A stretch of DNA of 64,000 nt, taken from Armatimonadota bacterium. Lineage in GTDB: Bacteria; Armatimonadota; UBA5829. Below, in pieces: positions 9,649 to 17,375 of this stretch (positions are counted from its first letter, which is position 1; every line of letters starts with the position of its first letter). The DNA lies in contig JBDKUO010000069.1 of the NCBI GenBank assembly GCA_039679645.1, forward strand, positions 34,526 through 98,525, written 5' to 3'. The notes under the pieces were generated by a model. That model made no database searches. It had not been told where the DNA came from and saw only the letters and a list, made by a program, of their open reading frames with translations. The translations under genes were made by a program, and so were the position numbers.

Positions 9649-9717
9649 GGACGGCTATCTTGCCAGGTCGGCACCGTCCCGTAGGCAAGGCGTTTATACC
9701 CGCCCGCTTTGCTTGCC
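9649..9717 (-). ncRNA. Candidate pseudoknot RNA fold with alternative pairing
   Basis: Two perfect 6-bp helices cross: GGACGG (9649-9654) with CCGTCC (9674-9679), and CTTGCC (9659-9664) with GGCAAG (9684-9689), the layout of an H-type pseudoknot. A second CTTGCC at 9712-9717 could compete for the same GGCAAG, giving two exclusive folds. It matches no RNA family I know. It lies between the YHS and TSUP genes in the direction of transcription. Confidence 0.35.
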
Positions 9718-9736
9718 AAACACGCATTTGATTGAA

Positions 9737-9916
9737 TCAATCCTCCGCTTCGGCACGCTCGGCTCTAGGCTCTTCGATGAAAATATACTCGTCGGAGTTG
9801 CAGTCGAACTCCTCCTCGCAGGCGGCGCTGCAAAAATAATACATTTCTCCTTCATACTCGCTCTTGTATGGAGTATCTGACGATATATACTGTCCGCATA
9901 CTGGGTCTTTAGGCAT
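9737..9916 (-). CDS. Small YHS-domain metal-binding protein
   Basis: 59 residues starting MPKDPVCGQ. AGGAGG lies 8 bases before this ATG, so the longer frame upstream is not used. It carries the YHS/TRASH pattern: a DPVCG motif with Cys7, then YYFCSAACEEEF with two more cysteines, expected to bind a soft or transition metal ion. The tail is acidic (Glu/Asp). Such proteins are linked to metal transport or sensing. It ends the long minus-strand run that starts at the ROK gene, followed only by non-coding DNA. Confidence 0.85.
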   Translation of the reverse strand: MPKDPVCGQYISSDTPYKSEYEGEMYYFCSAACEEEFDCNSDEYIFIEEPRAERAEAED

Positions 9917-9988
9917 GATGGACGCCTCCTTTGACTCTGGTAACGAAGATATCATACCTGTGCAGGAGCGATAATAAACGCGAAACGG

Positions 9989-11032
9989 TTACTTGATTTG
10001 AGGGTTCCACCATGCACTGGTGAAGGATGTTTCAATCTGGCTTGAGGTCGGGTTGGCGCCAAGCGCTTCCACAGTCTTTCGGACTATGTCGCCTACGAAA
10101 GCGATCTGTGTAGATGATTCGCCACTTGGCGTTACCACACAGCGCACGGTAACTGTCTTGACCTCTGTATTTGCGGCAAATGCAGCCTTTGCAACTGCTG
10201 CCGATGTGGTCAGGATCGAGCCTTTGTTTACCGAAGAAGCAGGAACAGAATATGTTACGATCACAACGGCCTGGCGCGGGTCAGCTATGACATCATCTAC
10301 TTTTGCTGAACCGATACCGCCGGCCTGGGATATGTCCTGATTGATCTTGACCTCGGCTGGAGTCCTGGTAGAGCTTGAACCGGAGCCGGAGAGAGAATCG
10401 GTTTTTTGTGATTGTGTCGATTCATCCACCGAATTGCCTGCCTGGGCTCGAATCGGCGGGGCTGCCTGGTCAATATTCGCGGAGGACGATTCAGACTGCG
10501 GCCTTGGACTTGACTGCGATGAATAATCCTCGTTTTTATGCTTGCCGGTGAGGATGAGAGCAAATACTACCACGACAATAAACACCACTGCCATAGAAAC
10601 AGCCCAGATGCGGGTATGATTCTCAAATATTCTGAAGCGATCCTTTGACTTGACTGCCGTGCCGCCTTGGGCTATCAGATCTTTCACCTGTTTAAGCCGG
10701 GCACGATCAGAGGTGCTGTCGGGGTTCATCTCAAGGGCCATCTGGAACCATATAACAGAGTCATCAAGCATACCACGCTCCTGGTATATCACTCCCAACA
10801 ACGACGCTATGTCCGAATTGCCCGGATCGACGCGCAGAGCTTCGGTAGCATCAGCAATGGCTTCATCCCATTCTTTTCGTATGCGGTGAAGGTTCGCCGA
10901 GGTCAAATGCGCGCCAACTTCAAGCGTGGATATCCGGCTCGTGCCAACGCCCGAAGTCAGGTCCTTTCCGCACTTCGGACAGAAGTGAACGCCCTCGTCA
11001 AGGATTAAATTACAGTCTTCACACTTTAACAT
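9989..11032 (-). CDS. Zinc-ribbon, TPR, single-span membrane protein
   Basis: 347 residues from the ATG at 11032. Cys4, Cys7, Cys18 and Cys21 form an N-terminal zinc ribbon. Two TPR-like helical repeats follow at about 40-105, then one membrane span at 142-162. A Ser/Gln-rich linker leads to an outward alpha/beta domain of about 110 residues that I do not recognise (ADPRQAVVIVTYSV). The layout suggests a cytoplasmic sensing or scaffold half joined to an extracytoplasmic half. It starts 7 bases after the HEPN stop, so it is probably in the same operon as folD and the MNT/HEPN pair. Confidence 0.75.
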   Translation of the reverse strand: MLKCEDCNLILDEGVHFCPKCGKDLTSGVGTSRISTLEVGAHLTSANLHRIRKEWDEAIADATEALRVDPGNSDIASLLGVIYQERGMLDDSVIWFQMALEMNPDSTSDRARLKQVKDLIAQGGTAVKSKDRFRIFENHTRIWAVSMAVVFIVVVVFALILTGKHKNEDYSSQSSPRPQSESSSANIDQAAPPIRAQAGNSVDESTQSQKTDSLSGSGSSSTRTPAEVKINQDISQAGGIGSAKVDDVIADPRQAVVIVTYSVPASSVNKGSILTTSAAVAKAAFAANTEVKTVTVRCVVTPSGESSTQIAFVGDIVRKTVEALGANPTSSQIETSFTSAWWNPQIK

Positions 11033-11039
11033 TGTTCTA

Positions 11040-11432
11040 TCAGCAGCCCATGCCCGACCTAAGCGTATCAATCATTGTGATTGCCTGGTCTAAAGACTCT
11101 CTTACTTCAGCAACTGTAATGCCGACCGACATCGGCATTGGATAACGATTTATAAAATAATAGCCGCTGGCCTTTTGGCACAAATGCCTGAAGTCTTCTA
11201 GAGAAGAATCGTAGGTAAGCGCTTCATTGAGTAGCGCCTCCAGATCATGGATCCGCATGAGTTGCCAACCATGATATAACAAATACGCCTTGAGGTGCTT
11301 CTCAACGGTCTGCTGCACAAAGAAGCCTGCAGCATCAGGGTCGTCATCGTCCAGCATTCGCTTTGCTCTATCCAAATCAGACTGAGCGATATTCAGCCAG
11401 TCACTCGGATATGAAGACTCTTTAGGCGTCAT
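11040..11432 (-). CDS. HEPN-domain protein paired with MNT nucleotidyltransferase
   Basis: 130 residues with the all-alpha HEPN pattern: WLNIAQSDLDRAKRML, then FFVQQTVEKHLKAYLLYHG and IHDLEALL. It overlaps the upstream nucleotidyltransferase gene by 11 bases, the classic MNT/HEPN arrangement. In characterised pairs of this type HEPN is an RNase-like toxin that the MNT partner silences by AMPylation, but many pairs are untested. The usual RX4-6H catalytic motif is not evident; the C-terminal segment has NRYP instead. It lies inside a housekeeping operon downstream of folD. Confidence 0.85.
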   Translation of the reverse strand: MTPKESSYPSDWLNIAQSDLDRAKRMLDDDDPDAAGFFVQQTVEKHLKAYLLYHGWQLMRIHDLEALLNEALTYDSSLEDFRHLCQKASGYYFINRYPMPMSVGITVAEVRESLDQAITMIDTLRSGMGC

Positions 11433-11751
11433 AGAGTACTCTGCCCTCTCGGATGATTTTGGCTACAAACTGATCACCCGCAGCAAGTCTGTCGGCAACC
11501 TCGCCAGGAGTCATTACAAGTGTATCGATTGGAAGCTTTCGCTCTCGATCGGCCAGTATCCGACGAACAGTCGTCCATCTATCTATAAAGCGTTCCTGTG
11601 TGTCTTTAACGATGAGTAAATCAACATCGCTATCGGAACCTGGGTGACCTTCCGCATATGAGCCGAAGAGTATGATTCGCTGCGGAGCATATTCAGCCGC
11701 CAGCTTATCTACAATCCTCTTTATTGCAGCATCTTGAAGCATTATTGTCAT
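11422..11751 (-). CDS. Minimal nucleotidyltransferase (MNT family)
   Basis: 109 residues. The pol-beta-type motif GSX10DXD is complete: Gly30-Ser31, then Asp42 and Asp44 (SDSDVDLLIV). The short length is typical of the antitoxin-like MNT partner of HEPN proteins. It begins 5 bases after the folD stop and overlaps the HEPN gene by 11 bases, implying translational coupling along folD-MNT-HEPN. Target and activity are unproven. Confidence 0.88.
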   Translation of the reverse strand: MTIMLQDAAIKRIVDKLAAEYAPQRIILFGSYAEGHPGSDSDVDLLIVKDTQERFIDRWTTVRRILADRERKLPIDTLVMTPGEVADRLAAGDQFVAKIIREGRVLYDA

Positions 11752-11756
11752 ATTCG

Positions 11757-12614
11757 CTAACCTGAGAATTTCTCTGCAGCTTTAACGGTTTGAGAGAGCA
11801 GCATAGCGATAGTCATCGGGCCGACACCACCGGGAACCGGCGTGATATAACTTGCCCTGCCTGCAGCTTCATCAAATTCTACGTCTCCAACGTCGTGAGA
11901 AGTGCCCTCGACTTTATTATAACCCGCATCGACCACGACTGCGCCTTCTTTTATCCAACTGCCCTTTATAAACTCGGGCTTGCCTATCGCTGCTACCAAA
12001 ATATCAGCTCTGCCAACTACATCCGCAAGGTTTTGTGTGCGTGAGTGGCATATAGTGACTGTAGCGTGCCTTTCGAGCAGAGCCAGCGCAACCGGCTTGC
12101 CCAGGATGATACTCCGCCCTACTACAACAGCTTCCTTTCCCTTAATCTCAATACCGTATCGCTCAAGGAGTGTAACAATTCCAAGCGGAGTGCAGGACAC
12201 AAAATCGGCTGTGCCTAAAACCAGCCTGCCCAGGCTCATAGCGCTGATGCCGTCGACGTCCTTATCGACCGAGACAGTCGCGAGAATATCCAGCTCATCC
12301 AGATGAGACGGGACCGGATGCTGCACCATAATTCCATGAACGGTCGGGTCATTATTGAGCCTGGCTATAACGTCTTTGACCTGCTGCTGAGTGCTGTCTG
12401 CGGGCAGTTCAATCAGGTCGGAGATCATGCCCGTGGCCTCGCAGGCCTTTTTCTTCATGCGGGTATATGTCACGGAAGCCGGGTCAGTTCCTACCAGAAT
12501 CACAGATAACCTGGGAGTAATACCCTTCTCGCTCTTCAGCTTCTCTACACGCCCGGCAAGCTCCGCGCGAATCTCTTTTGCCGTCGCGCTGCCGTCAAGA
12601 ATCTTCGCCTGCAA
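11757..12614 (-). CDS. folD: Methylenetetrahydrofolate dehydrogenase/cyclohydrolase
   Basis: 285 residues. This bifunctional cytosolic enzyme interconverts 5,10-methylene-, methenyl- and 10-formyl-tetrahydrofolate with NADP. The catalytic Tyr and Lys are in TYTRMKKKACE near 50-56, the Rossmann segment in VVGRSIILGKPVALALL, and the signature PVPGGVGPMT near the C-terminus. The start is TTG, preceded by AAGGAGGAAGAGG, and it overlaps the end of nusB by 20 bases. nusB-folD adjacency is also seen in Bacillus. Confidence 0.95.
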   Translation of the reverse strand: MQAKILDGSATAKEIRAELAGRVEKLKSEKGITPRLSVILVGTDPASVTYTRMKKKACEATGMISDLIELPADSTQQQVKDVIARLNNDPTVHGIMVQHPVPSHLDELDILATVSVDKDVDGISAMSLGRLVLGTADFVSCTPLGIVTLLERYGIEIKGKEAVVVGRSIILGKPVALALLERHATVTICHSRTQNLADVVGRADILVAAIGKPEFIKGSWIKEGAVVVDAGYNKVEGTSHDVGDVEFDEAAGRASYITPVPGGVGPMTIAMLLSQTVKAAEKFSG

Positions 12615-13065
12615 CCTCTTCCTCCTTGGACTCCATCTCTCTCAGGTAGGCCGCCAATACACCGTTTACGAACTTGCCCGACTCAGCCGTGGAGAACTTC
12701 TTTGCCATCTCAACAGCCTCATCTACCGCGACAATCGGCGGGACCGAGTCAACATGGTCTATCTCAAAGATAGCTATTCTAAGTATGTTGCGGTCTACCG
12801 CAGGCTGGCGGTCCACCGGCCAGCCCTGCGCCAGCCTGGATATATGCGAATCAAGCTCAGATAGATGCTCCCTGACACCCCTGGCAAGCAAATCAGCATA
12901 TGCTCGCACCTCTTCTGCCTTCTCGGGATGCTTTGTTCCGAGACTGCTCAGGTCGGCGAACTCCATCGCTGTGCCAATCGCCTCTTCAAAAGGCATGCCG
13001 CAGGAGCCTGTCTGATATAAAATATTAAGGGCGAGTTCCCTCGCCGCTCGTCTGGTCTTTTTCAT
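12595..13065 (-). CDS. nusB: Transcription antitermination factor NusB
   Basis: 156 residues from MKKTRRAARELALNILYQ, the canonical NusB opening. The frame extends ten codons further upstream, but that part does not fit the family. C-terminal motifs PVDRQPAVDRNILRIAIFE and VPPIVAVDEAVEMAKKF are typical. NusB binds boxA RNA with S10 in rRNA antitermination. It follows the 84-residue gene by 19 bases and overlaps folD. Confidence 0.93.
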   Translation of the reverse strand: MKKTRRAARELALNILYQTGSCGMPFEEAIGTAMEFADLSSLGTKHPEKAEEVRAYADLLARGVREHLSELDSHISRLAQGWPVDRQPAVDRNILRIAIFEIDHVDSVPPIVAVDEAVEMAKKFSTAESGKFVNGVLAAYLREMESKEEEVAGEDS

Positions 13066-13084
13066 GTTATACTTGCCGGTCCGT

Positions 13085-13339
13085 TCAAGCCGCACTTAGT
13101 GTCTCATATTCACCAGAAGTGTATGTAAAGATTGTGGATACTTGAACGGCTTTGGCACCCAAGCTCTTGCGCAATACATCCCACAATCTTTTCTGCCTGT
13201 CTGTCTGGCTAAGACCGGCAAATCCATCCCATACTAGAAATCCACTAATTTTACCGGATACAGTGTCGGTATCCGCAATAAACATACTGCCCTCAAAATC
13301 GTGTTCGACCGCTGTCTTCACTTCATCTTTGTTATCCAT
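13085..13339 (-). CDS. Small uncharacterised protein coupled to a HEPN gene
   Basis: 84 residues, acidic N-terminus, then a compact alpha/beta-looking core (FLVWDGFAGLSQTDRQKRLW and ALG-like strand VSTIFTYTSGEYETL). The GLSQxxRQ...LW pattern faintly recalls BolA-like folds, but I cannot assign it. It overlaps the HEPN gene by 22 bases, so the two are translationally coupled. By position it could be the partner of that HEPN protein, standing where an MNT antitoxin would normally be. Confidence 0.7.
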   Translation of the reverse strand: MDNKDEVKTAVEHDFEGSMFIADTDTVSGKISGFLVWDGFAGLSQTDRQKRLWDVLRKSLGAKAVQVSTIFTYTSGEYETLSAA

Positions 13340-13767
13340 TTCATCTCTCCAAAACCAACTATTTCATGCGCTAGTTCTCGCACAATCCGAGCATTTTCTT
13401 TAAGTGCATCCCCTCTTATTTTACGATCAAGTTCAGCATCCTTGAAGTACCTTCTAAGTGATTGTTCCGAAAAATACCTGTGATTACTTCTCCATCGCAG
13501 ATTCATCTCGCCAATCTTTGCATCCCATTCTCTCCTTGATATATCCGATACTATATCAAGGAATCCCGAGACAGCCAGCCTGGCTAGATCATGGCGAGAA
13601 TAGAATTTCTCTTGCTTATGATGCCTCACATATGCTCGCAATATGCACTCAACCGACACTCCAGAGTAGTAATGAGCGACCATAAAATCTTTTCTGTCGT
13701 AGGCACGTCTTGCGTGATCTAAATGTTCGAGAGCCGCAGCACGATAATCACTATTATTCAGTCTCAT
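13318..13767 (-). CDS. HEPN-domain protein
   Basis: 149 residues, all-alpha. HEPN-like segments are ALEHLDHARRAYDRKDF, AHYYSGVSVECILRAYVRHH and YSRHDLARLA. A late helix has RIVRELAH, which fits RX6H and could be the RNase motif. AGGA precedes the ATG. It starts 23 bases after accC and overlaps the small gene downstream. It interrupts the otherwise conserved accC-nusB order, where Bacillus has yqhY. Confidence 0.78.
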   Translation of the reverse strand: MRLNNSDYRAAALEHLDHARRAYDRKDFMVAHYYSGVSVECILRAYVRHHKQEKFYSRHDLARLAVSGFLDIVSDISRREWDAKIGEMNLRWRSNHRYFSEQSLRRYFKDAELDRKIRGDALKENARIVRELAHEIVGFGEMKWITKMK

Positions 13768-13790
13768 ATAAACGATCCTGCATCAAAAGA

Positions 13791-15137
13791 TCAGCCTGCA
13801 TTCATTCGCCGCGGAATGAAGCTCGTCGAAAGCTCTCCTTTTCGGAAATATGCGTTGGAAAGAATCTCCATCTGATATGAGATATTGGTCTTGACACCTT
13901 CTATCTCATACTCGGAAAGACAGCGCTGCATCCGCGCGATGGCTTCGTCACGGTCCTTGCCCCAGACAATCAACTTGGCAAGCATGGCATCGTAATAAGG
14001 CGGAATCTCGTAGCCGCCGTATATATGCGTATCGACCCGCACGCCGATGCCTCCCGGCACCGCAAGATGGCGGATCGTGCCGACCGATGGAGCAAAGTTA
14101 TTGGACGGGTCTTCGGCTATGATCCTGCACTCGATGGCGTGGCCGTTGATCTTGATGTCCTTCTGGCTAACATCAAGCTTTTCGCCTGCTGCGACCCTGA
14201 TCTGCTCTTTGACGATGTCCATACCGGTCACAAACTCAGTTACCGGATGCTCGACCTGCACGCGGGTGTTCATCTCCATAAAGTAGAAATCGCCGTTCTT
14301 GTCCAGCAAATACTCCACCGTGCCCGCGTTAGCATAACCGACCGCTTTTGCAAGCTTGACAGCCGCCTCACCCATTCTGCTGCGGATCGCAGGAGTTACG
14401 GCCACAGAAGGCGCTTCTTCGAGGAGCTTCTGGTTCCGGCGCTGGATAGAGCATTCGCGCTCGCCAAGGTAGACGTAATGACCGTGCTCATCGCCTATAA
14501 TCTGAATCTCGACATGGCGCGGATCTTCGATCTCTTTTTCGATATACATCTCGCCGTTGCCGAACGCGGACTCGGCTTCGGCTGTGGCGACTCTGAGCTG
14601 GCTTGCGAGTTCGTCCTCGCTGTGGACCACACGAATACCGCGTCCGCCGCCGCCCGCGGTAGCCTTGAGCCTGATCGGATAGCCCATCTTCTGAGCAGTC
14701 TTAAACGCGTCCTGCTCACTTTGGATGGTACCCTTGCTTCCGGGAATAACCGGAACTCCGGCTTTGGCGGCAGTCTCCTTGGCGCGGGCTTTGTCGCCCA
14801 TAAGCTCGATAGCGCTTGCCTTTGGGCCGATAAACTTGAGGTTGCATGCTTCACACGCCTCGGCAAAGCTCGCCTGCTCTGAGAAATAAGCGTAGCCGGG
14901 ATGAATCGCTTCGGCTCCGGTTATCATTGCAGCCGAGATGATATTGGGCATGTTCAGATAGCTCTCTTTGTTGGCAGGCGGACCGACGCAGATCGCTTCA
15001 TCCGCCATGCGCACATGCAGAGAGTTTTTGTCAGCCTCGGAATAGATGGCAACCGTAGCGATTTTCATCTCCTTGCAAGCCCGGATTATTCTTATAGCTA
15101 TCTCGCCGCGATTGGCGATAAGTATCTTCTTAAACAA
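13791..15137 (-). CDS. accC: Acetyl-CoA carboxylase, biotin carboxylase subunit
   Basis: 448 residues. It carboxylates biotin on AccB with ATP and bicarbonate, the first half of malonyl-CoA synthesis. The N-terminal ILIANRGEIAIRIIRA, the ATP-grasp glycine loop KATAGGGGRGIRVV, the CSIQRRNQKLLEEAPS segment and the EMNTRVQVEHPVTE catalytic stretch are all intact. The start is TTG with AAAGGGG 5 bases upstream. accB lies upstream, separated by a pilin-like gene. Confidence 0.97.
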   Translation of the reverse strand: MFKKILIANRGEIAIRIIRACKEMKIATVAIYSEADKNSLHVRMADEAICVGPPANKESYLNMPNIISAAMITGAEAIHPGYAYFSEQASFAEACEACNLKFIGPKASAIELMGDKARAKETAAKAGVPVIPGSKGTIQSEQDAFKTAQKMGYPIRLKATAGGGGRGIRVVHSEDELASQLRVATAEAESAFGNGEMYIEKEIEDPRHVEIQIIGDEHGHYVYLGERECSIQRRNQKLLEEAPSVAVTPAIRSRMGEAAVKLAKAVGYANAGTVEYLLDKNGDFYFMEMNTRVQVEHPVTEFVTGMDIVKEQIRVAAGEKLDVSQKDIKINGHAIECRIIAEDPSNNFAPSVGTIRHLAVPGGIGVRVDTHIYGGYEIPPYYDAMLAKLIVWGKDRDEAIARMQRCLSEYEIEGVKTNISYQMEILSNAYFRKGELSTSFIPRRMNAG

Positions 15138-15164
15138 TAGAACCCCTTTCGGGAGTTATGTGTT

Positions 15165-15230
15165 TTGCGCGTTATGTGTTGTGAGTTTGGAAACCCTAAA
15201 CTCATAACCCTAAACTCATAACTCATAACT
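15165..15230. repeat. Short tandem repeat between pilin-like gene and accC
   Basis: Two perfect copies of the 14-mer AACCCTAAACTCAT (15192-15205, 15206-15219) are followed by shortened AACTCAT copies, with two GTTATGTGTT copies before them. The array reaches the stop codon of the pilin-like gene and lies just upstream of the accC ribosome binding site. Confidence 0.75.
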
Positions 15231-15624
15231 AGAATTTTGCATGCGCCGGGTATGGGCAGTGAACTGTGCCTGTCGCCGGATCATAGACATATGCCTGGTT
15301 GCTGACAGGACACCTCAGATAACCCGGCGCTAGATCGATCTCACGAAGTGACTTTGGATTGCCCTCGGTCGTGGACGACGCCTTCTGATTCTCAATAGCT
15401 GTCCTGACCTGGTTAAGACGCTGGCGGCAGTCCTCGCCCTTGGCGGTATCCAGCGCCTTGCCGTAGACCGTCTGCTTCTTACTGCTTTTATCCAGCAGCG
15501 GGCTGTCCTTCTTGACGGTTGAAAAATTGCCGCCGGTAAACATCATTGCAGCCACAACGCAAATTATAGCCACTGAAACAAGCAGGCCTATGAGACTCCA
15601 GTTGCCACGATTGTTTATTTTCAT
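15229..15624 (-). CDS. Pilin-like single-span secreted protein
   Basis: 131 residues. The N-terminus has NRGNWSLIGLLVSVAIICVV, resembling a type IV pilin/pseudopilin prepilin motif, but it lacks the conserved Glu five residues after the Gly and is shifted by one. After the helix come a Lys-rich part and a short C-terminal domain with two CP pairs (YLRCPVSN and VHCPYPAH), as in small zinc- or disulfide-bearing pseudopilins. It lies between accB and accC. No secretion genes are adjacent. Confidence 0.65.
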   Translation of the reverse strand: MKINNRGNWSLIGLLVSVAIICVVAAMMFTGGNFSTVKKDSPLLDKSSKKQTVYGKALDTAKGEDCRQRLNQVRTAIENQKASSTTEGNPKSLREIDLAPGYLRCPVSNQAYVYDPATGTVHCPYPAHAKF

Positions 15625-15678
15625 CTTCTTGATCCTCGGCTTACGCCCTCACACCGACCCTCTCCCTCAGGGGGGAAG

Positions 15679-16089
15679 TTACGCTGCCTCTACTCTGCAC
15701 AGAGGCTGGCCGTATTCGACGGGCGTGCCGTCCTCGACCATGACCTCAACTACTGTACCGGACACTTCCGAGACCACGTCATTGAGCAGTTTCATAGACT
15801 CAATTGCGCCTACCACCTGGCCGGACGCAATATGCGAGCCTGCTTTAGTGATACCGTCTTCACTGTGATATATCCCGACCATAGGCGCGAGTATGTAGAA
15901 TGCGCCGTCCGGTTCGGGCGCTTCGGCTCGTGTCTGAGCAATTTTCGGCATCTTCTTACGAGCGACAGCGAGCTTGGTATTTCCGCCCTTTACGATATGC
16001 ACACTGAAAGCGCCCTTGCGCACCGACAGCTCCTGCGTGCGGGAGCTTTCCAGCACTTTTATGAGTTCTTCGATTTTCCCTATATCCAT
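15679..16089 (-). CDS. accB: Biotin carboxyl carrier protein of acetyl-CoA carboxylase
   Basis: 136 residues. The C-terminal biotinyl domain carries the target lysine in AIESMKLLNDV, a normal variant of EAMKM, and the flanking PMVGIYHSE and GTPVEYGQPL segments. The N-terminal helix (MDIGKIEELIKVLESS) is the usual BCCP start. AGGTGAAG precedes the ATG. It works with AccC downstream; the carboxyltransferase genes are not in the window. Confidence 0.94.
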   Translation of the reverse strand: MDIGKIEELIKVLESSRTQELSVRKGAFSVHIVKGGNTKLAVARKKMPKIAQTRAEAPEPDGAFYILAPMVGIYHSEDGITKAGSHIASGQVVGAIESMKLLNDVVSEVSGTVVEVMVEDGTPVEYGQPLCRVEAA

Positions 16090-16129
16090 TCTTCACCTAG
16101 GTGGTTATTTACCGTCATTTCGAGCAAGG

Positions 16130-17230
16130 CTAGACCTGCAAATCAAAAATCAGATATTCGAGAGTCCGCAGCGTATAGCTGATCAGAATAATAGCCAGCC
16201 AGACTATCGCTATGTTGGTCAACATACGCCCGTCGGATGCATACGCTGTGCTTGTAACCGACTTATAAGAAAGAAAGCCGACAAACTGATCGGTCTTCTG
16301 AAAAGCTGTCGTGATATACCAGGAAAGCTGACTATAAAAAAAATACAGCGCGAATATTACGGCTGGAAAAACCATTGGGCTAAGCAGCCGATATTTCTGC
16401 CGCTGATGCTCCGCATATATTCCACAGCGACGACACCTGATACGTTTGACCTTAGCGCTCACCTTAGGCTTCTTGCTCTGTCCGTCCAAACCCAGGCTGT
16501 GCAGTATGCCTTTGTAGCTCTCGTTTTCTTCACCCTGGCTAGCCATCGCCATCAAAATTGTATGCTCATCGCAATAACACCCGGTTTTGATCCGCCAGCA
16601 GGGCCGCTTTTTTTGAAAAGCCGGACACACCCGCTTTACAAACTCCCGGCAATAGGCCATGTCCCAGCAGTTGCCATAAAACTTAGGCTTCTTTTTCTTC
16701 TCGCGTTCCCTTTCGTCTCCCCAACGCGTTTCCATTACACGTTTTGACGAAATGCCGCGCCAGATACGCAGTATGCAGTCTCGTACTACAAGCACCAACC
16801 CCGGCAGCGCGCAAATCGCTCCGATAACGCAAAACTCATTTACAATTGCGAGCGCCAACCCTGCCGCACGCGCATTTTGAACATGAACAAACCGCGCAAG
16901 AGCCTCGGGCGTGCCAAAATATAGCAATATGCCTAGTACTGAAAGCGTCTGGCCGACTAACTCGTCATAAAGGAGACGGATTATGACCGATACTACTATC
17001 GCCAGGCTCGCAATAGTAAGCGCCTTACATGAAATGACCGCACTATTAATCAGATAATCGCTGTCCGCTACGGAAAGCTTGTCTATATGGGCAAGGCGCG
17101 GCCCGAAGATTACCCACAGCAAATAAGTGACAGTCACTGCTGCAACGGGTATTCCTATCTTCAGACCCAAAGAGCTGATATTATCCAAAAGAGCAAATAT
17201 CCAGCTCTTGGTGTGCGACTTAAGTGCCAA
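16130..17230 (-). CDS. Membrane protein with two cysteine clusters
   Basis: 366 residues from a TTG with GGAGG 9 bases upstream. Hydrophobic spans lie at about 22-43, 62-85, 92-110, 124-152, 284-305 and 338-360. Between them is a charged loop with six cysteines (188, 194, 202, 211, 218, 220; CWRIKTGCYC) and then a CxxC (266, 269; RCRRCG), likely a metal or iron-sulfur site in the cytoplasm. I do not recognise the family. It lies between efp and accB on the same strand. Confidence 0.75.
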   Translation of the reverse strand: MALKSHTKSWIFALLDNISSLGLKIGIPVAAVTVTYLLWVIFGPRLAHIDKLSVADSDYLINSAVISCKALTIASLAIVVSVIIRLLYDELVGQTLSVLGILLYFGTPEALARFVHVQNARAAGLALAIVNEFCVIGAICALPGLVLVVRDCILRIWRGISSKRVMETRWGDEREREKKKKPKFYGNCWDMAYCREFVKRVCPAFQKKRPCWRIKTGCYCDEHTILMAMASQGEENESYKGILHSLGLDGQSKKPKVSAKVKRIRCRRCGIYAEHQRQKYRLLSPMVFPAVIFALYFFYSQLSWYITTAFQKTDQFVGFLSYKSVTSTAYASDGRMLTNIAIVWLAIILISYTLRTLEYLIFDLQV

Positions 17231-17375
17231 TCTCAGAGCCTCCTTCGGCCAGGAAACTGACGAAGTATCAAAAAACCATCTACCTGGTCAGTGTAATCAG
17301 TTCGCGGTTGTAACCCATACTCCTGCATGGACTAAAGCTAAAAACGGTATTACACAAGAGAGCGGGCAAGTGTAG

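Larger units (their letters stand above)
9149..9736. other. 588-bp gene-free region with hairpins and folded elements
   Basis: No reading frame here has a ribosome binding site or a plausible protein. It contains a cluster of four covarying hairpins (9301-9426) and a pseudoknot-like fold with a neighbouring hairpin (9607-9717), both listed separately. It could be an untranslated leader of the TSUP gene, a repeat cluster, or both. Confidence 0.5.

Noticed and set aside
9477..9740. 87-codon frame downstream of the YHS gene
   Set aside because: It runs through the folded non-coding region, overlaps the YHS stop and has no ribosome binding site.
14025..14882. 285-codon plus-strand frame
   Set aside because: It is antisense to the well-conserved accC gene, with no start signal or recognisable domain.
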